Below, in pieces: positions 7,526 through 14,743 of a stretch of DNA of 23,843 nt. Source of the DNA: Fischerella sp. Lineage in GTDB: Bacteria; Cyanobacteriota; Cyanobacteriia; Cyanobacteriales; Nostocaceae. The notes under the pieces were generated by a model. The model was not told the origin of the DNA, made no database searches, and saw nothing but the letters and a program-made list of their open reading frames with translations. Where the stretch lies: the NCBI GenBank assembly GCA_026419705.1, contig JANZYY010000013.1:1-23843 (forward strand). The letters are read 5' to 3'. Both the position numbers and the translations under genes were made by a program. Every line of letters starts with the position of its first letter. Position 1 is the first letter of the stretch.

Positions 7526-8976
7526 AATTCCTGGAAAATTTGATTAGCAATGACTGGTTGATTTGCGATCGCAGCGGTGAACTTCCACAATTAGCTGAAC
7601 AATTTTATTTAGAATTAACCCAGTGTTCGCATTGGCAAACACCACCGAAAATTATCTTAGCTGAACGCGAACCAGTGCGATTTTTAGCAGGGTTTCTAGC
7701 CGCTTGTGCAGCTAATTGTCCAATTTTCCTTTGTAATCCTAACTGGGTGAAGCAGGAATGGCAACAAGTCTTTGATTTAGTACAGCCAGATATTCTTTGG
7801 GGAATGGATAATGGAGAATTGGTAATGGAGAATAAGAAAACCAATTACCAATTACCAATTACCAATTGCCCACACATAATGATTCCCACAGGTGGATCTT
7901 CAGGAAAGATTAAATTTGCTGTCCACACTTGGGAAACTCTCACAGCATCAGTACGAGGATTTACAGAATATTTTCAACTACAAAAAGTCAATTCCTTCTG
8001 TGTATTGCCCCTACATCATGTTAGCGGTTTGATACAGTTTGTGCGCTGCTTCACCACCGGTGGCAAACTTACAATTTTACCCTTTCAAAAATTAAAATCT
8101 GGTCAATTACCTGATATCGAAACATCAAAATTTTTCATATCTTTAGTACCAACTCAGTTACAGTATCTGCTCCAAAATTCCGATTTAACCACCTGGCTAT
8201 CACAATTTCAAACTGTCCTTTTGGGAGGTGCACCAGCCTGGGATGAACTTTTAGAGAAAGCAAGATACTATCAAATCAACTTAGCTATCACTTATGGCAT
8301 GACAGAAACCGCTTCCCAAATTGCTACACTTAAACCCAAGGATTTTCTCAATGGTAAAGTTAACTGCGGTAAAATTCTGCCCCATGCCAAGATCGTAATC
8401 TGCAACGAGCAAGGTGAAATTTTAAATACTCATCAAATTGGGAATATTACAATTCAATCTGAATCTTTAGCCCTTGGTTATTATCCTTTAAACATTACCT
8501 TTGCAAATGCTGAATATAGCAATCATAATCAGAATTTATCTTCTCAAGTCCCAAGTCCCCAGTCCCTAGTTCCTACTTTCAATACAGATGATTTAGGTTT
8601 TTTAGATCGAGAAGGTTATTTAAATGTAGTTGGACGTAAAAGTGACAAAATCATTACAGGAGGAGAAAACGTCTTTCCTGCTGAAATAGAATCTGCAATC
8701 AGAGCAACTGCAAAGGTCATTGATGTTTGTGTAGTAGGTATACCACATCAGTATTGGGGACAAGCAATCACAGCCATTTATATTCCCAAACACCCAAATA
8801 TCTCTGCAGTAGAAATCGAAAAATCACTTCAAGATAAACTCAGCAAATTCAAACTTCCTAAATATTGGATTCCTGTGCAAAGTTTACCGCGCAACTCCCA
8901 AGGCAAAATCAACCATCAACAACTACAGCAAATTACTGCAAAATTACTACAAATTTCCGAAAAATCTGCCTTATAA
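7519..8976 (+). CDS. menE: o-Succinylbenzoate-CoA ligase
   Basis: ANL-superfamily adenylating enzyme that activates o-succinylbenzoate to its CoA ester. At 485 residues it is slightly long for the family. Motifs are the phosphate loop MIPTGGSSGK (121-130), ITYGMTETAS (A5), LGFLDREGYLNVVGRKSDKIITGGENVFPAEIE (A7-A8) and PRNSQGKIN with the C-terminal catalytic Lys (A10). Two segments look like in-frame repeat insertions: residues about 96-117 (CCAATTA heptamers, 7841-7868), just before the phosphate loop, and a Ser/Pro/Gln stretch from CAAGTCC heptamers (8545-8572), before A7. Both lie between conserved blocks and leave the motifs intact. It starts inside menC, and its TAA directly abuts the convergent thioesterase stop. 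Confidence 0.94.
   Translation: MVKFLENLISNDWLICDRSGELPQLAEQFYLELTQCSHWQTPPKIILAEREPVRFLAGFLAACAANCPIFLCNPNWVKQEWQQVFDLVQPDILWGMDNGELVMENKKTNYQLPITNCPHIMIPTGGSSGKIKFAVHTWETLTASVRGFTEYFQLQKVNSFCVLPLHHVSGLIQFVRCFTTGGKLTILPFQKLKSGQLPDIETSKFFISLVPTQLQYLLQNSDLTTWLSQFQTVLLGGAPAWDELLEKARYYQINLAITYGMTETASQIATLKPKDFLNGKVNCGKILPHAKIVICNEQGEILNTHQIGNITIQSESLALGYYPLNITFANAEYSNHNQNLSSQVPSPQSLVPTFNTDDLGFLDREGYLNVVGRKSDKIITGGENVFPAEIESAIRATAKVIDVCVVGIPHQYWGQAITAIYIPKHPNISAVEIEKSLQDKLSKFKLPKYWIPVQSLPRNSQGKINHQQLQQITAKLLQISEKSAL
7812..7868. repeat. STRR element inside menE, first (in frame)
   Basis: Four heptamers CCAATTA, CCAATTA, CCAATTA and CCAATTG (7841-7868) follow a complementary GAATTGGTAATGG arm (about 7816-7828), so the DNA can form a hairpin. 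It encodes the MENKKTNYQLPITNCP stretch. Confidence 0.8.
8545..8572. repeat. STRR element inside menE, second
   Basis: Four heptamers CAAGTCC, CAAGTCC, CCAGTCC and CTAGTTC, the typical intergenic STRR type, encode the SQVPSPQSLVP stretch of MenE. Confidence 0.78.
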
Positions 8977-9423
8977 TTAAATCACCTCTCTTGATTTTCT
9001 TCTTTCGATGTTTTCTGCATCTTTGCGATTTATCTCCAACCATTCAAGGATCTGTTCAGGCAATTCTCTTTTGTGTCTGCTATTGGCATCAATACAAACA
9101 TGTCTAGTGATAGCCTTAGTAACCACCATATCTGCAACAACAATTTCGTAATTGATTTCAAACTTTTCCACACCAATTTTTTGTGGCATTAATCTCACGA
9201 TTAACTGGTCACCGCAAAACATTGGGCGAAAAAAATCCACACTAGCATGAACAATTGGAAAAGCCACAGACGAATGACTAAAAAACTCCTTCAGATTAAT
9301 ACCCGCCGTTCTTAAAGATTCTTCATAAGCTTCATGACAAATCGCCAAAACATTGGCAAAGTATACTACCCCAGCAGCATCAGTATCCTGAAAGCGAACA
9401 GTGCGATTGTAATTAAAAGCCAT
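8977..9423 (-). CDS. 1,4-dihydroxy-2-naphthoyl-CoA thioesterase (hotdog fold)
   Basis: Hydrolyses DHNA-CoA to DHNA, the step between MenB and MenA. The 148-residue protein is counted from ATG 9423 (MAFNYNRTVRF). An upstream in-frame ATG at 9438 would add only five hydrophobic residues. The 4HBT/hotdog signature FQDTDAAGVVYFANVLAICHEAYE (residues 11-34) contains the catalytic Asp region of the cyanobacterial Slr0204-type enzyme. VHASVDFFRPMFCGDQL is the typical central strand region. The gene converges on menE with no bases between the two stop codons. A general acyl-CoA thioesterase is the alternative, but location and motif favour DHNA-CoA. Confidence 0.9.
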   Translation of the reverse strand: MAFNYNRTVRFQDTDAAGVVYFANVLAICHEAYEESLRTAGINLKEFFSHSSVAFPIVHASVDFFRPMFCGDQLIVRLMPQKIGVEKFEINYEIVVADMVVTKAITRHVCIDANSRHKRELPEQILEWLEINRKDAENIERRKSREVI

Positions 9424-9695
9424 GAGCAGTAATATCAAAAATGGTAGACAAAGCTCAAGCAGGCACTTAGCCTACTCTTAGAACTGATTTTACAAAATAG
9501 AATGGGAGAGGGAAAGCTTCCAAGGGGAAATTATCCTAAGTTGCTGAAGTAGGAATTGTTACATTCGGTTGCATTGAAGATTATCAAGCAAACTCAAGCT
9601 CTTATTTGAACTATTGATAGATTAAATTTCTGAATAGAAATGCTAATAAAGAGGGTATTAGGGATAATTTCTATTTTGAATCAGGGGAAAAGTTT

Positions 9696-10589
9696 GTGAA
9701 GCGAAGTACTCTCAAACAATTTTTTTTTCTATTAGTATTAGCTCTGAGTGCGATTTTTTTCTCAGTTTTTTTCTCAATAACAGCTTTAGCCCAAGCCGAT
9801 ATTAACATTAACAACACTAATATTATCCGATTTGGGAATGATGTAATAGTTGCGCCTAATCAGTCTGTAAAAAATGCCATAGCGATTGGGGGAACGGTGA
9901 GGATTCAGCAGGGAACACAAGTAACCAACACTGCAATTGCTATAGATGGAGATGTAATTTTAGAAAAGGGTGCCCGTGTTGACGGTGATGTCTATGTAGT
10001 GGGGGGAAAAATTATCACAGAGGAAGGAGCTACCATTGATGGTGCCTCAGGTACAATTTTAGAGAATGGCAGGTGGGGAATGTATGGTTTTAGAAAGAGA
10101 AGAGGTTTCATTTCTAGCTATCTCTTCAATACCGCCTTTCATCTTCTCAACATACTAATTAGTACTATTGTTGGTGTTTTAATCATACTTTGGCGACCAA
10201 ATTTTCTATTAAACCTGGCAGCAACTGTCAGTCATTATCCCATTCAAAGTGGATTGTGGGGTTTAGGTGGTTTATTTGCCGTGATTGTGCTAATCATCGT
10301 GCTAGCAATAAGTTTAATAGGAATTCCGTTATTACCCTTAGTTGCTTTAGTATTTATGATTACAGTTCTACTGGGAACTCTTGGAGTTGCTCTTTGGCTT
10401 GGGCAAAGGACATTAACAACTCGAGAGCGATCGCTCATACAGAAATTTCTCATCGGCATGCTCATCTTAAGTTTAATCGGTTTGATTCCAGTGCTTGGAA
10501 ACCTAGTATTGTTAGTAGTAAATATATTAGGCTTTGGTGCATTACTGGCATGGTGGTTCGGCAATATCAGAGTGCAAACCGGGGATTAA
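9696..10589 (+). CDS. Membrane protein with bactofilin-like polymer-forming repeat domain
   Basis: 297 residues, starting at GTG 9696 with AGGGGA about 10 bases upstream. A signal peptide-like segment (about 7-33, ending ALAQA) is followed by a beta-solenoid-like domain (about 50-120) with repeated short units such as AIAIGGTVRI, AIAIDGDVIL and DVYVVGGKII, as in bactofilin/polymer-forming families. Then come membrane segments at about 148-166, 187-206, 208-235, 250-268 and 268-288, rich in Ile/Leu/Gly. The layout suggests an exported beta-helical domain tethered to a multi-span membrane region. The function is unknown. It stands alone, 257 bases after the divergent thioesterase gene start, with no recognised partner. 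Confidence 0.8.
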   Translation: MKRSTLKQFFFLLVLALSAIFFSVFFSITALAQADININNTNIIRFGNDVIVAPNQSVKNAIAIGGTVRIQQGTQVTNTAIAIDGDVILEKGARVDGDVYVVGGKIITEEGATIDGASGTILENGRWGMYGFRKRRGFISSYLFNTAFHLLNILISTIVGVLIILWRPNFLLNLAATVSHYPIQSGLWGLGGLFAVIVLIIVLAISLIGIPLLPLVALVFMITVLLGTLGVALWLGQRTLTTRERSLIQKFLIGMLILSLIGLIPVLGNLVLLVVNILGFGALLAWWFGNIRVQTGD

Positions 10590-10823
10590 ATCAAAACTTT
10601 TCAAGGAGTCTCCGACTGAGGTTGAGATGAAGTAGTTTTATTCGTATTTTTTATTTTTAATAGTACTTGGGCTTCAGTAAAATTAGTTTCAAAGGATGTT
10701 TGAGAAGTATCAAAGATTTTGCTCCACCCCTCGCCAAGGAGGACTTACCAACTTCTTCCTCTGTTTGTGTTCTATCCTAGCGGGAAGCCGGCGTCTATGT
10801 AGTTCGTCCTTTTTTAAGAGGGG
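10590..10823. other. 234-bp spacer between convergent genes, dispersed repeats
   Basis: Contains AGCGGGAAGCCGGCGTCTATG (about 10780-10800) and TTTTTTAAGAGGGGTTAGGGGG (about 10811-10832), both typical of dispersed cyanobacterial repeats. The latter runs into the 3' end of the HopA1-like gene. No supported gene was found. Confidence 0.5.
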
Positions 10824-11957
10824 TTAGGGGGATCTCAGAGGACAGAAAACAGACTCTAAAGGATGGTAGATATCCTGAGAACTGGGATTGAGGTAGGGAC
10901 GCTGCAAATCAATTCCAAAAATAGCAAAATGTTTGCAGATAGTTTGCATTCTTTCTTCGGCAGAATTTCGCCCCTTTTGCCAAGCTTCAAATAAGGCATT
11001 AGCGACTAATTGGCAACGGTTAATGCCAAAACTTTCCCGACAAACAAATTTTTTCGTTGGTTCTTCAGCAAAGCTCAAACCAGATGCCAAAAATTTGGTA
11101 AATAAAGGAATTTCTGGTCGGAAATGAGATTTATGCTGTGCATATACAGCTTGCAAGACTTCTCGGACGGCTGGATAGTCATGGCGCTTAAAGTAAAGCA
11201 CTCCTGAGTCATAACGTTTGTAGGCTGAAGGATTGTATGGAACCTGAAAGTTGAAGGGGATTACTGCATCATTCAGTTGCATTGTCAAGCTCTCCATCAG
11301 AGCGATCGCTCCTGATGAAGTTAAATTCAAGTAGATTCGTCCTTCTCCTAAGTCATCGTCAGGATTGCTTCCCAGTTTCTGAGCAACATTACCAACTGCT
11401 ACGTAGCAACCATTTTGCAGTCGATTTTTCGGCATCCAAATGTTTAGTAACTCACCAACTTTGGCAGACTGCACAATTGGTTCTAGATGGCGGTCACTTT
11501 CAATGTGCAACGTCAAACCGCCTTTATTCACCGCCAGACTGCCATCTGGTTCGCGTCGCAACACCTGCCAACCAGAATCATAATAACCGGTACCGTGATT
11601 ACTCTCGTGCAATTGCTCGTAAAATTGCCAATCAATCTCCAAGATAGAATTTTTTTCTATACTTTTATGGGGTAAACAATTTACTGGTTTGGCATTTATT
11701 GCTAAGACATTTTGTAACAAACCATTGTAATAGATACCGTAGATAAAATTCCGCAACAGTAAGGTGAAATACTTACGCTGTAGTTCTGCTGAATTTTTCT
11801 GAAATCTCTCTGCCAATCGATTCGGCAAGGCGAAAGGTTGATAGTTAGGATGGCAGATGCAAAAATTAGGCTTTATCTGGATATTGTTAACAATATCGAG
11901 TAGAGAATTTAGCAGATGATTGTCAGAAAAATCTAGCATGATTCCGAATTTCCCCAT
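10824..11957 (-). CDS. HopA1-family protein (putative RiPP phospho-Ser/Thr lyase)
   Basis: 377 residues resembling the HopA1 effector-like family. In actinobacterial RiPP pathways (TvaD of thioviridamide, and the HopA1 component of class V lanthipeptide synthetases) this family works with an APH-like kinase to dehydrate Ser/Thr of a precursor peptide. Visible family features are RIYLNLTSSGAIALM (207-221), PFNFQVPYNPSAYKRYDSGVLYF (234-256), PLFTKFLASGLSFAEEP (284-300) and ESFGINRCQLVANAL (308-322). The N-terminal 110 residues are helical and not recognised. It lies 15 bases after the kinase gene on the same strand, so co-transcription is likely. No cyclase, decarboxylase, protease or transporter is adjacent. 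Family assignment is firm; lyase activity is inferred from homologues. Confidence 0.82.
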   Translation of the reverse strand: MGKFGIMLDFSDNHLLNSLLDIVNNIQIKPNFCICHPNYQPFALPNRLAERFQKNSAELQRKYFTLLLRNFIYGIYYNGLLQNVLAINAKPVNCLPHKSIEKNSILEIDWQFYEQLHESNHGTGYYDSGWQVLRREPDGSLAVNKGGLTLHIESDRHLEPIVQSAKVGELLNIWMPKNRLQNGCYVAVGNVAQKLGSNPDDDLGEGRIYLNLTSSGAIALMESLTMQLNDAVIPFNFQVPYNPSAYKRYDSGVLYFKRHDYPAVREVLQAVYAQHKSHFRPEIPLFTKFLASGLSFAEEPTKKFVCRESFGINRCQLVANALFEAWQKGRNSAEERMQTICKHFAIFGIDLQRPYLNPSSQDIYHPLESVFCPLRSP

Positions 11958-11972
11958 ATTCCTGTATAGTTA

Positions 11973-13211
11973 TCAACACCCCCGCAAACGGGTTTTGTTG
12001 TAATAAAGGCGAACTAAATTCTGTTCTGTTTTGGTTTGGGGTAGTTTGGTAAATTTGGCAAAAGGCTTGATGATTTCTGACTCACTGCTGCCAAAAACTG
12101 TCATTACAGATTCTTGAGGTCTAGTAAGCAGAGTTTTAGCAACTTGAAGGGTACAAAGACTAGCATTATTAAAGAATTTGCGGTCTTGAATAGTTTCTTG
12201 CAAGTAATGAATGAGTACAAGACCGGCAAACTGAACTACTCGCTGGAGCAAGTCGCGACGGTACTCCAAAATTATGGGGAAAGCGTCTAGATAAGCTTGA
12301 ATAAAGGCAAGTATGGAAGGCTGGAGATCCTCCAGAGGTGTTGCTGCTAATTGTAGAGATTCTTCTAACTCAATCGATGGGTCTACCACCAAACTTTCTA
12401 ACCAAATTTTTAAATAACCGGCCACTACAGGACCCAAATCAAAAGCTGGATCTCCCCAACTACAAGCTTCCCAGTCAATTAATCTCACAAGGCAATTATC
12501 TAGTTGTTTCCACCGAGAATGCACCAAGAGATTTTCTAGTTTCAGGTCATTGTGAGTTAAACAGCAAGGTTGCCATAAGGCTGCTAATTCTGCGATCGCT
12601 GCTTCTAAGCTTTCATAGCGTTGATAAAGAACATAAAACTTGAGTGCATCGCTAGGAACATTACCAAAAATTTCTGGACTAATTGACCCTGTCCCTTGCG
12701 CTGGATTGTAAAACTGATAGCGAAATTGCCCTTGGGGAGCAGTCGCCATGAAATCGCGATACTCGCGCTGATTGAATGTTGCACGATGCAGCCCACCCAA
12801 GCTAGTGCCTATGGCTGCTGCTATTCCCGGAGGATAAATATCATTGCGTTGATAAAAATTAGCCAATTCAAAATATTCCGTTAGATAGTTGCGAACAAGA
12901 ATATAATTTTTTCGATCAAAATGCAGCAATAATGATGCTATTTCCGCAATATTTCCTAAAACTGGAAACTGCTGTAACAACTGATGAAAGAGCCACTCAT
13001 TAAAAAATTCTTGGGGGATGCCATTATCATCAACGCAACGTTCTTGTTTAACCAATAGCTTGCGATTCCCTCTCAGCGTTACCAGTAAGTTAAAATTCTT
13101 CTTGCTAGTTTTCGGTAACTCCGATTCAAAAGATGCACTATCTTTTGAACTACACAGACTTACTTCTTGAAGATACGGGATGACATTGTGAGAGGACAGT
13201 GAAAATACCAT
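11973..13211 (-). CDS. APH-like phosphotransferase (putative RiPP Ser/Thr kinase)
   Basis: 412 residues of the aminoglycoside/choline kinase fold. The probable ATP Lys is K55 (KLLVKQE). The catalytic loop is CLTHNDLKLENLLV (H220, D222, N227) and the metal-binding motif is LIDWEACSWGDPAFDLG (D246), so it should be active. AGGAA lies 8 bases before the start, supporting ATG 13211. Its immediate downstream neighbour is a HopA1-family gene. Kinase plus HopA1 is the Ser/Thr dehydration pair of thioviridamide-type (TvaC/TvaD) and class V lanthipeptide clusters, so peptide phosphorylation is the best inference. Small-molecule phosphorylation remains possible. The N-terminal 35 residues are Ser-rich and unlike the core. 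Confidence 0.82.
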   Translation of the reverse strand: MVFSLSSHNVIPYLQEVSLCSSKDSASFESELPKTSKKNFNLLVTLRGNRKLLVKQERCVDDNGIPQEFFNEWLFHQLLQQFPVLGNIAEIASLLLHFDRKNYILVRNYLTEYFELANFYQRNDIYPPGIAAAIGTSLGGLHRATFNQREYRDFMATAPQGQFRYQFYNPAQGTGSISPEIFGNVPSDALKFYVLYQRYESLEAAIAELAALWQPCCLTHNDLKLENLLVHSRWKQLDNCLVRLIDWEACSWGDPAFDLGPVVAGYLKIWLESLVVDPSIELEESLQLAATPLEDLQPSILAFIQAYLDAFPIILEYRRDLLQRVVQFAGLVLIHYLQETIQDRKFFNNASLCTLQVAKTLLTRPQESVMTVFGSSESEIIKPFAKFTKLPQTKTEQNLVRLYYNKTRLRGC

Positions 13212-13359
13212 ATCTTATTTCCTAAATCGTAAAACTGCTTAGATAATTAGCTATTTTATTATTAACTTAGTTTAAGTACTATTCGCTAGATAGCAAAAAT
13301 GCGCATAGATCAATATCGATTACTACAATATACTAATATCCTATATCTTCAACAAAAGC

Positions 13360-13374
13360 TTGCCAAAATGGCAA
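13360..13374. promoter_or_regulatory. TTGCCA-N3-TGGCAA dyad, second copy
   Basis: Perfect 6-base arms around AAA, about 150 bases upstream of the kinase start on its template side. It matches the dyad at 3648-3662 in arms and in the neighbouring AAGCTTG string. Confidence 0.35.
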
Positions 13375-13456
13375 TCTAGCCTTTACTCATTCTTTAAACT
13401 TTGCGTGCATATGGATTGAAAACTTTAAAAACTTTTGATTATTTATTGATTGTTAT

Positions 13457-13477
13457 TTGCTGGTTGTTAGTTGTTGA
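13457..13477. repeat. Heptanucleotide STRR (TTGTTAG-type, 3 units)
   Basis: TTGCTGG, TTGTTAG and TTGTTGA are consecutive heptamers, related to the TTGGTGG array between menA and menC. Confidence 0.6.
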
Positions 13478-13980
13478 CTACTTAGCAAATACACTGCTCG
13501 GTGCCACTGATGCAATATATATTGAACCCTCCACCAATTGCGAATTTCTAACCATTACAGTTTAGGAGTTTTGCAAATAAAGTTTCTCATTAAACCTTAT
13601 AATCACATACCCACATTTTGCTTGTACATCAGATATTGATAACACTTAGTAGTAAAATAATTACTGCTTGTTTACGGAACTGTACTCATGATTTTAGTAA
13701 ATCTAATGGCTGGAGATAACCAAATCCTAGCTGTTAAATTCTTGTTCTCCACACAATACTTATGTTAAATATTTATAAATATATTGTACTTATTTAGTTA
13801 ATCTACGGAGTTTACTCTTAAACTCAGGGAGCTTACAATTGTACTCAAAAACTGTTATTTATCTTTCGGGTCGATTTTATCGATAGCCTCAAACTTGACT
13901 ACTTTTCATACTCACAAAAGTTTTTTAACCACCTGAGTAAACAGCAAAAATCCGATCGACAATTTGAGTGACGCAAATTG

Positions 13981-14007
13981 CTGAATACGAAGTGTTTTTT
14001 TATTCAG
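13981..14007. repeat. CTGAATA/TATTCAG hairpin
   Basis: A 7-base perfect stem, extendable to 10 bases with one mismatch by including TTG/TAA, around a 13-base loop that holds a T-run. It lies inside a long gene-poor stretch and its role is unknown. Confidence 0.4.
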
Positions 14008-14086
14008 TAAGGAGACTGGGGGTCGGGGTATAGCTAATCCTTGGTTTTGCATAATTTTGGCATGAACTTTGTAGATGCGCTCAAGC

Positions 14087-14134
14087 GGCTGACCGCAGGA
14101 ACTAAGTCACCAAAACACCAAGAATTGAATTTTC
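14087..14134. repeat. GGCTGACCGCAGG dispersed repeat, second copy
   Basis: GGCTGACCGCAGG (14087-14099) is followed by CTAAGTCACC, CACCAAGA and ATTGAATTTT. The same 13 bases and the same order of following blocks occur at 3052-3106, so both spacers carry one repeat family. Confidence 0.65.
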
Positions 14135-14168
14135 TATTTGTCACAGACAATAAATTCATCCCGTAAAT

Positions 14169-14291
14169 ATGCAACACCAAATTTTGAAATCCCAATCCCC
14201 AGCAGTTAAATTAATTCAGTTTGCGACAAAAGCGTCTTGCGGTAATATAAATGTACTAGTAAAGTCATGTGAGGTACACGCCCATTTATAA
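14169..14291 (+). CDS. Candidate small peptide ORF (possible RiPP precursor)
   Basis: A 40-codon ORF starting MQHQILKSQSPAVKLIQF and ending in a segment with two Ser-Cys pairs (S23-C24 and S33-C34, separated by GNINVLVK). An upstream in-frame stop (14151-14153) makes this ATG the only start. The layout of a charged/polar start, a middle and a Cys/Ser/Thr-containing end is what a leader-core precursor looks like, and it is the most peptide-like small ORF in the gap beside the kinase/HopA1 pair. Against it, there is no clear Shine-Dalgarno, it lies about 960 bases from the kinase on the other strand, and chance ORFs of this size are common. No family is recognised. Confidence 0.3.
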   Translation: MQHQILKSQSPAVKLIQFATKASCGNINVLVKSCEVHAHL

Positions 14292-14336
14292 AGTGCACAA
14301 CAAGCAATCATCTTCCTCCTTCCCCCTGTGTTTACC

Positions 14337-14660
14337 CTATCTTCTTAATATTGTCAGTTGATTTACTATCACTGCTAGTGTCAGCATACCTAAAACCGTC
14401 ATCAATCCTGCAGGCATAAACTTGTGTGTTTTAGCCAGTCTAAATGCAAAGACAACCAATAGTACAGCGGTGACTGCAGCTGCTAAAATCAAACCCCAAG
14501 TCTTTCCTTGGATTTGCACAAAGGCTGCAAAAATGAGCAACAAACCACTGATGCTACCACTCAAAAGTGAAACATTACTACCAGCAGTGATGTAGCCGAC
14601 AATACCGCCTATTAAAGTAATAACGCCGTAGGCAATGGTGGCAATAATACCTAAATTCAT
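14337..14660 (-). CDS. TMEM14/UPF0136 family small membrane protein
   Basis: 107 residues with four hydrophobic segments (about 3-25, 28-50, 55-73 and 81-102) and Gly-rich helices: GVITLIGGIVGYITAGS near the start and MPAGLMTVLGMLT near the end. These are typical of the TMEM14 family, whose plastid FAX members export fatty acids. In cyanobacteria the role is not established. AGGTTT precedes ATG 14660. It diverges from the DUF815 ATPase gene and converges on the candidate small peptide ORF. Confidence 0.85.
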   Translation of the reverse strand: MNLGIIATIAYGVITLIGGIVGYITAGSNVSLLSGSISGLLLIFAAFVQIQGKTWGLILAAAVTAVLLVVFAFRLAKTHKFMPAGLMTVLGMLTLAVIVNQLTILRR

Positions 14661-14743
14661 TATTGAAACCTATGTAGATTTTAATTTTGCTGCAAGCCTC
14701 GGCAGACAATTTACCATAGCTGTTTAGCCAAATAACCCCATTG

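Larger units (their letters stand above)
13212..14168. other. AT-rich gap beside kinase/HopA1 pair
   Basis: 957 bases with no confident gene. It includes the promoter region of the leftward kinase gene, a TTGCCA-AAA-TGGCAA dyad (13360-13374), TTGCTGG/TTGTTAG/TTGTTGA heptamers (13457-13477), a CTGAATA...TATTCAG hairpin (13981-14007) and a repeat block shared with the proA/menF spacer (14087-14134). Small ORFs of 26 codons (13299-13379 and 13688-13768, plus strand) and 46 codons (about 13910-14052, minus strand) exist but have no supporting signals. Confidence 0.55.

Noticed and set aside
10696..10827. 43-codon Cys/Ser-rich ORF MFEKYQRFCSTPRQ... downstream of the HopA1-like gene
   Set aside because: Attractive as a precursor by composition, but it is built from two common dispersed repeats and runs antisense to the end of the HopA1-like gene.
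13910..14052. Minus-strand 46-codon ORF MQNQGLAIPRPPVS...
   Set aside because: No Shine-Dalgarno and no Cys; it runs through a hairpin repeat and has poor resemblance to a leader-core peptide.
14036..14159. Minus-strand 41-codon ORF MNLLSVTNRKF... next to the kinase gene
   Set aside because: Most of it is encoded by the GGCTGACCGCAGG / CACCAA dispersed repeat and it lacks a ribosome binding site, so it is probably a chance frame.
14216..14311. 31-codon minus-strand ORF (MIACCALYKWACTSHDF...) with AAGGAGG just upstream, after the TMEM14-like gene
   Set aside because: The Shine-Dalgarno is only about 3 bases from the ATG, the peptide resembles no family, and it overlaps the better candidate on the other strand. 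It remains a weak alternative precursor.
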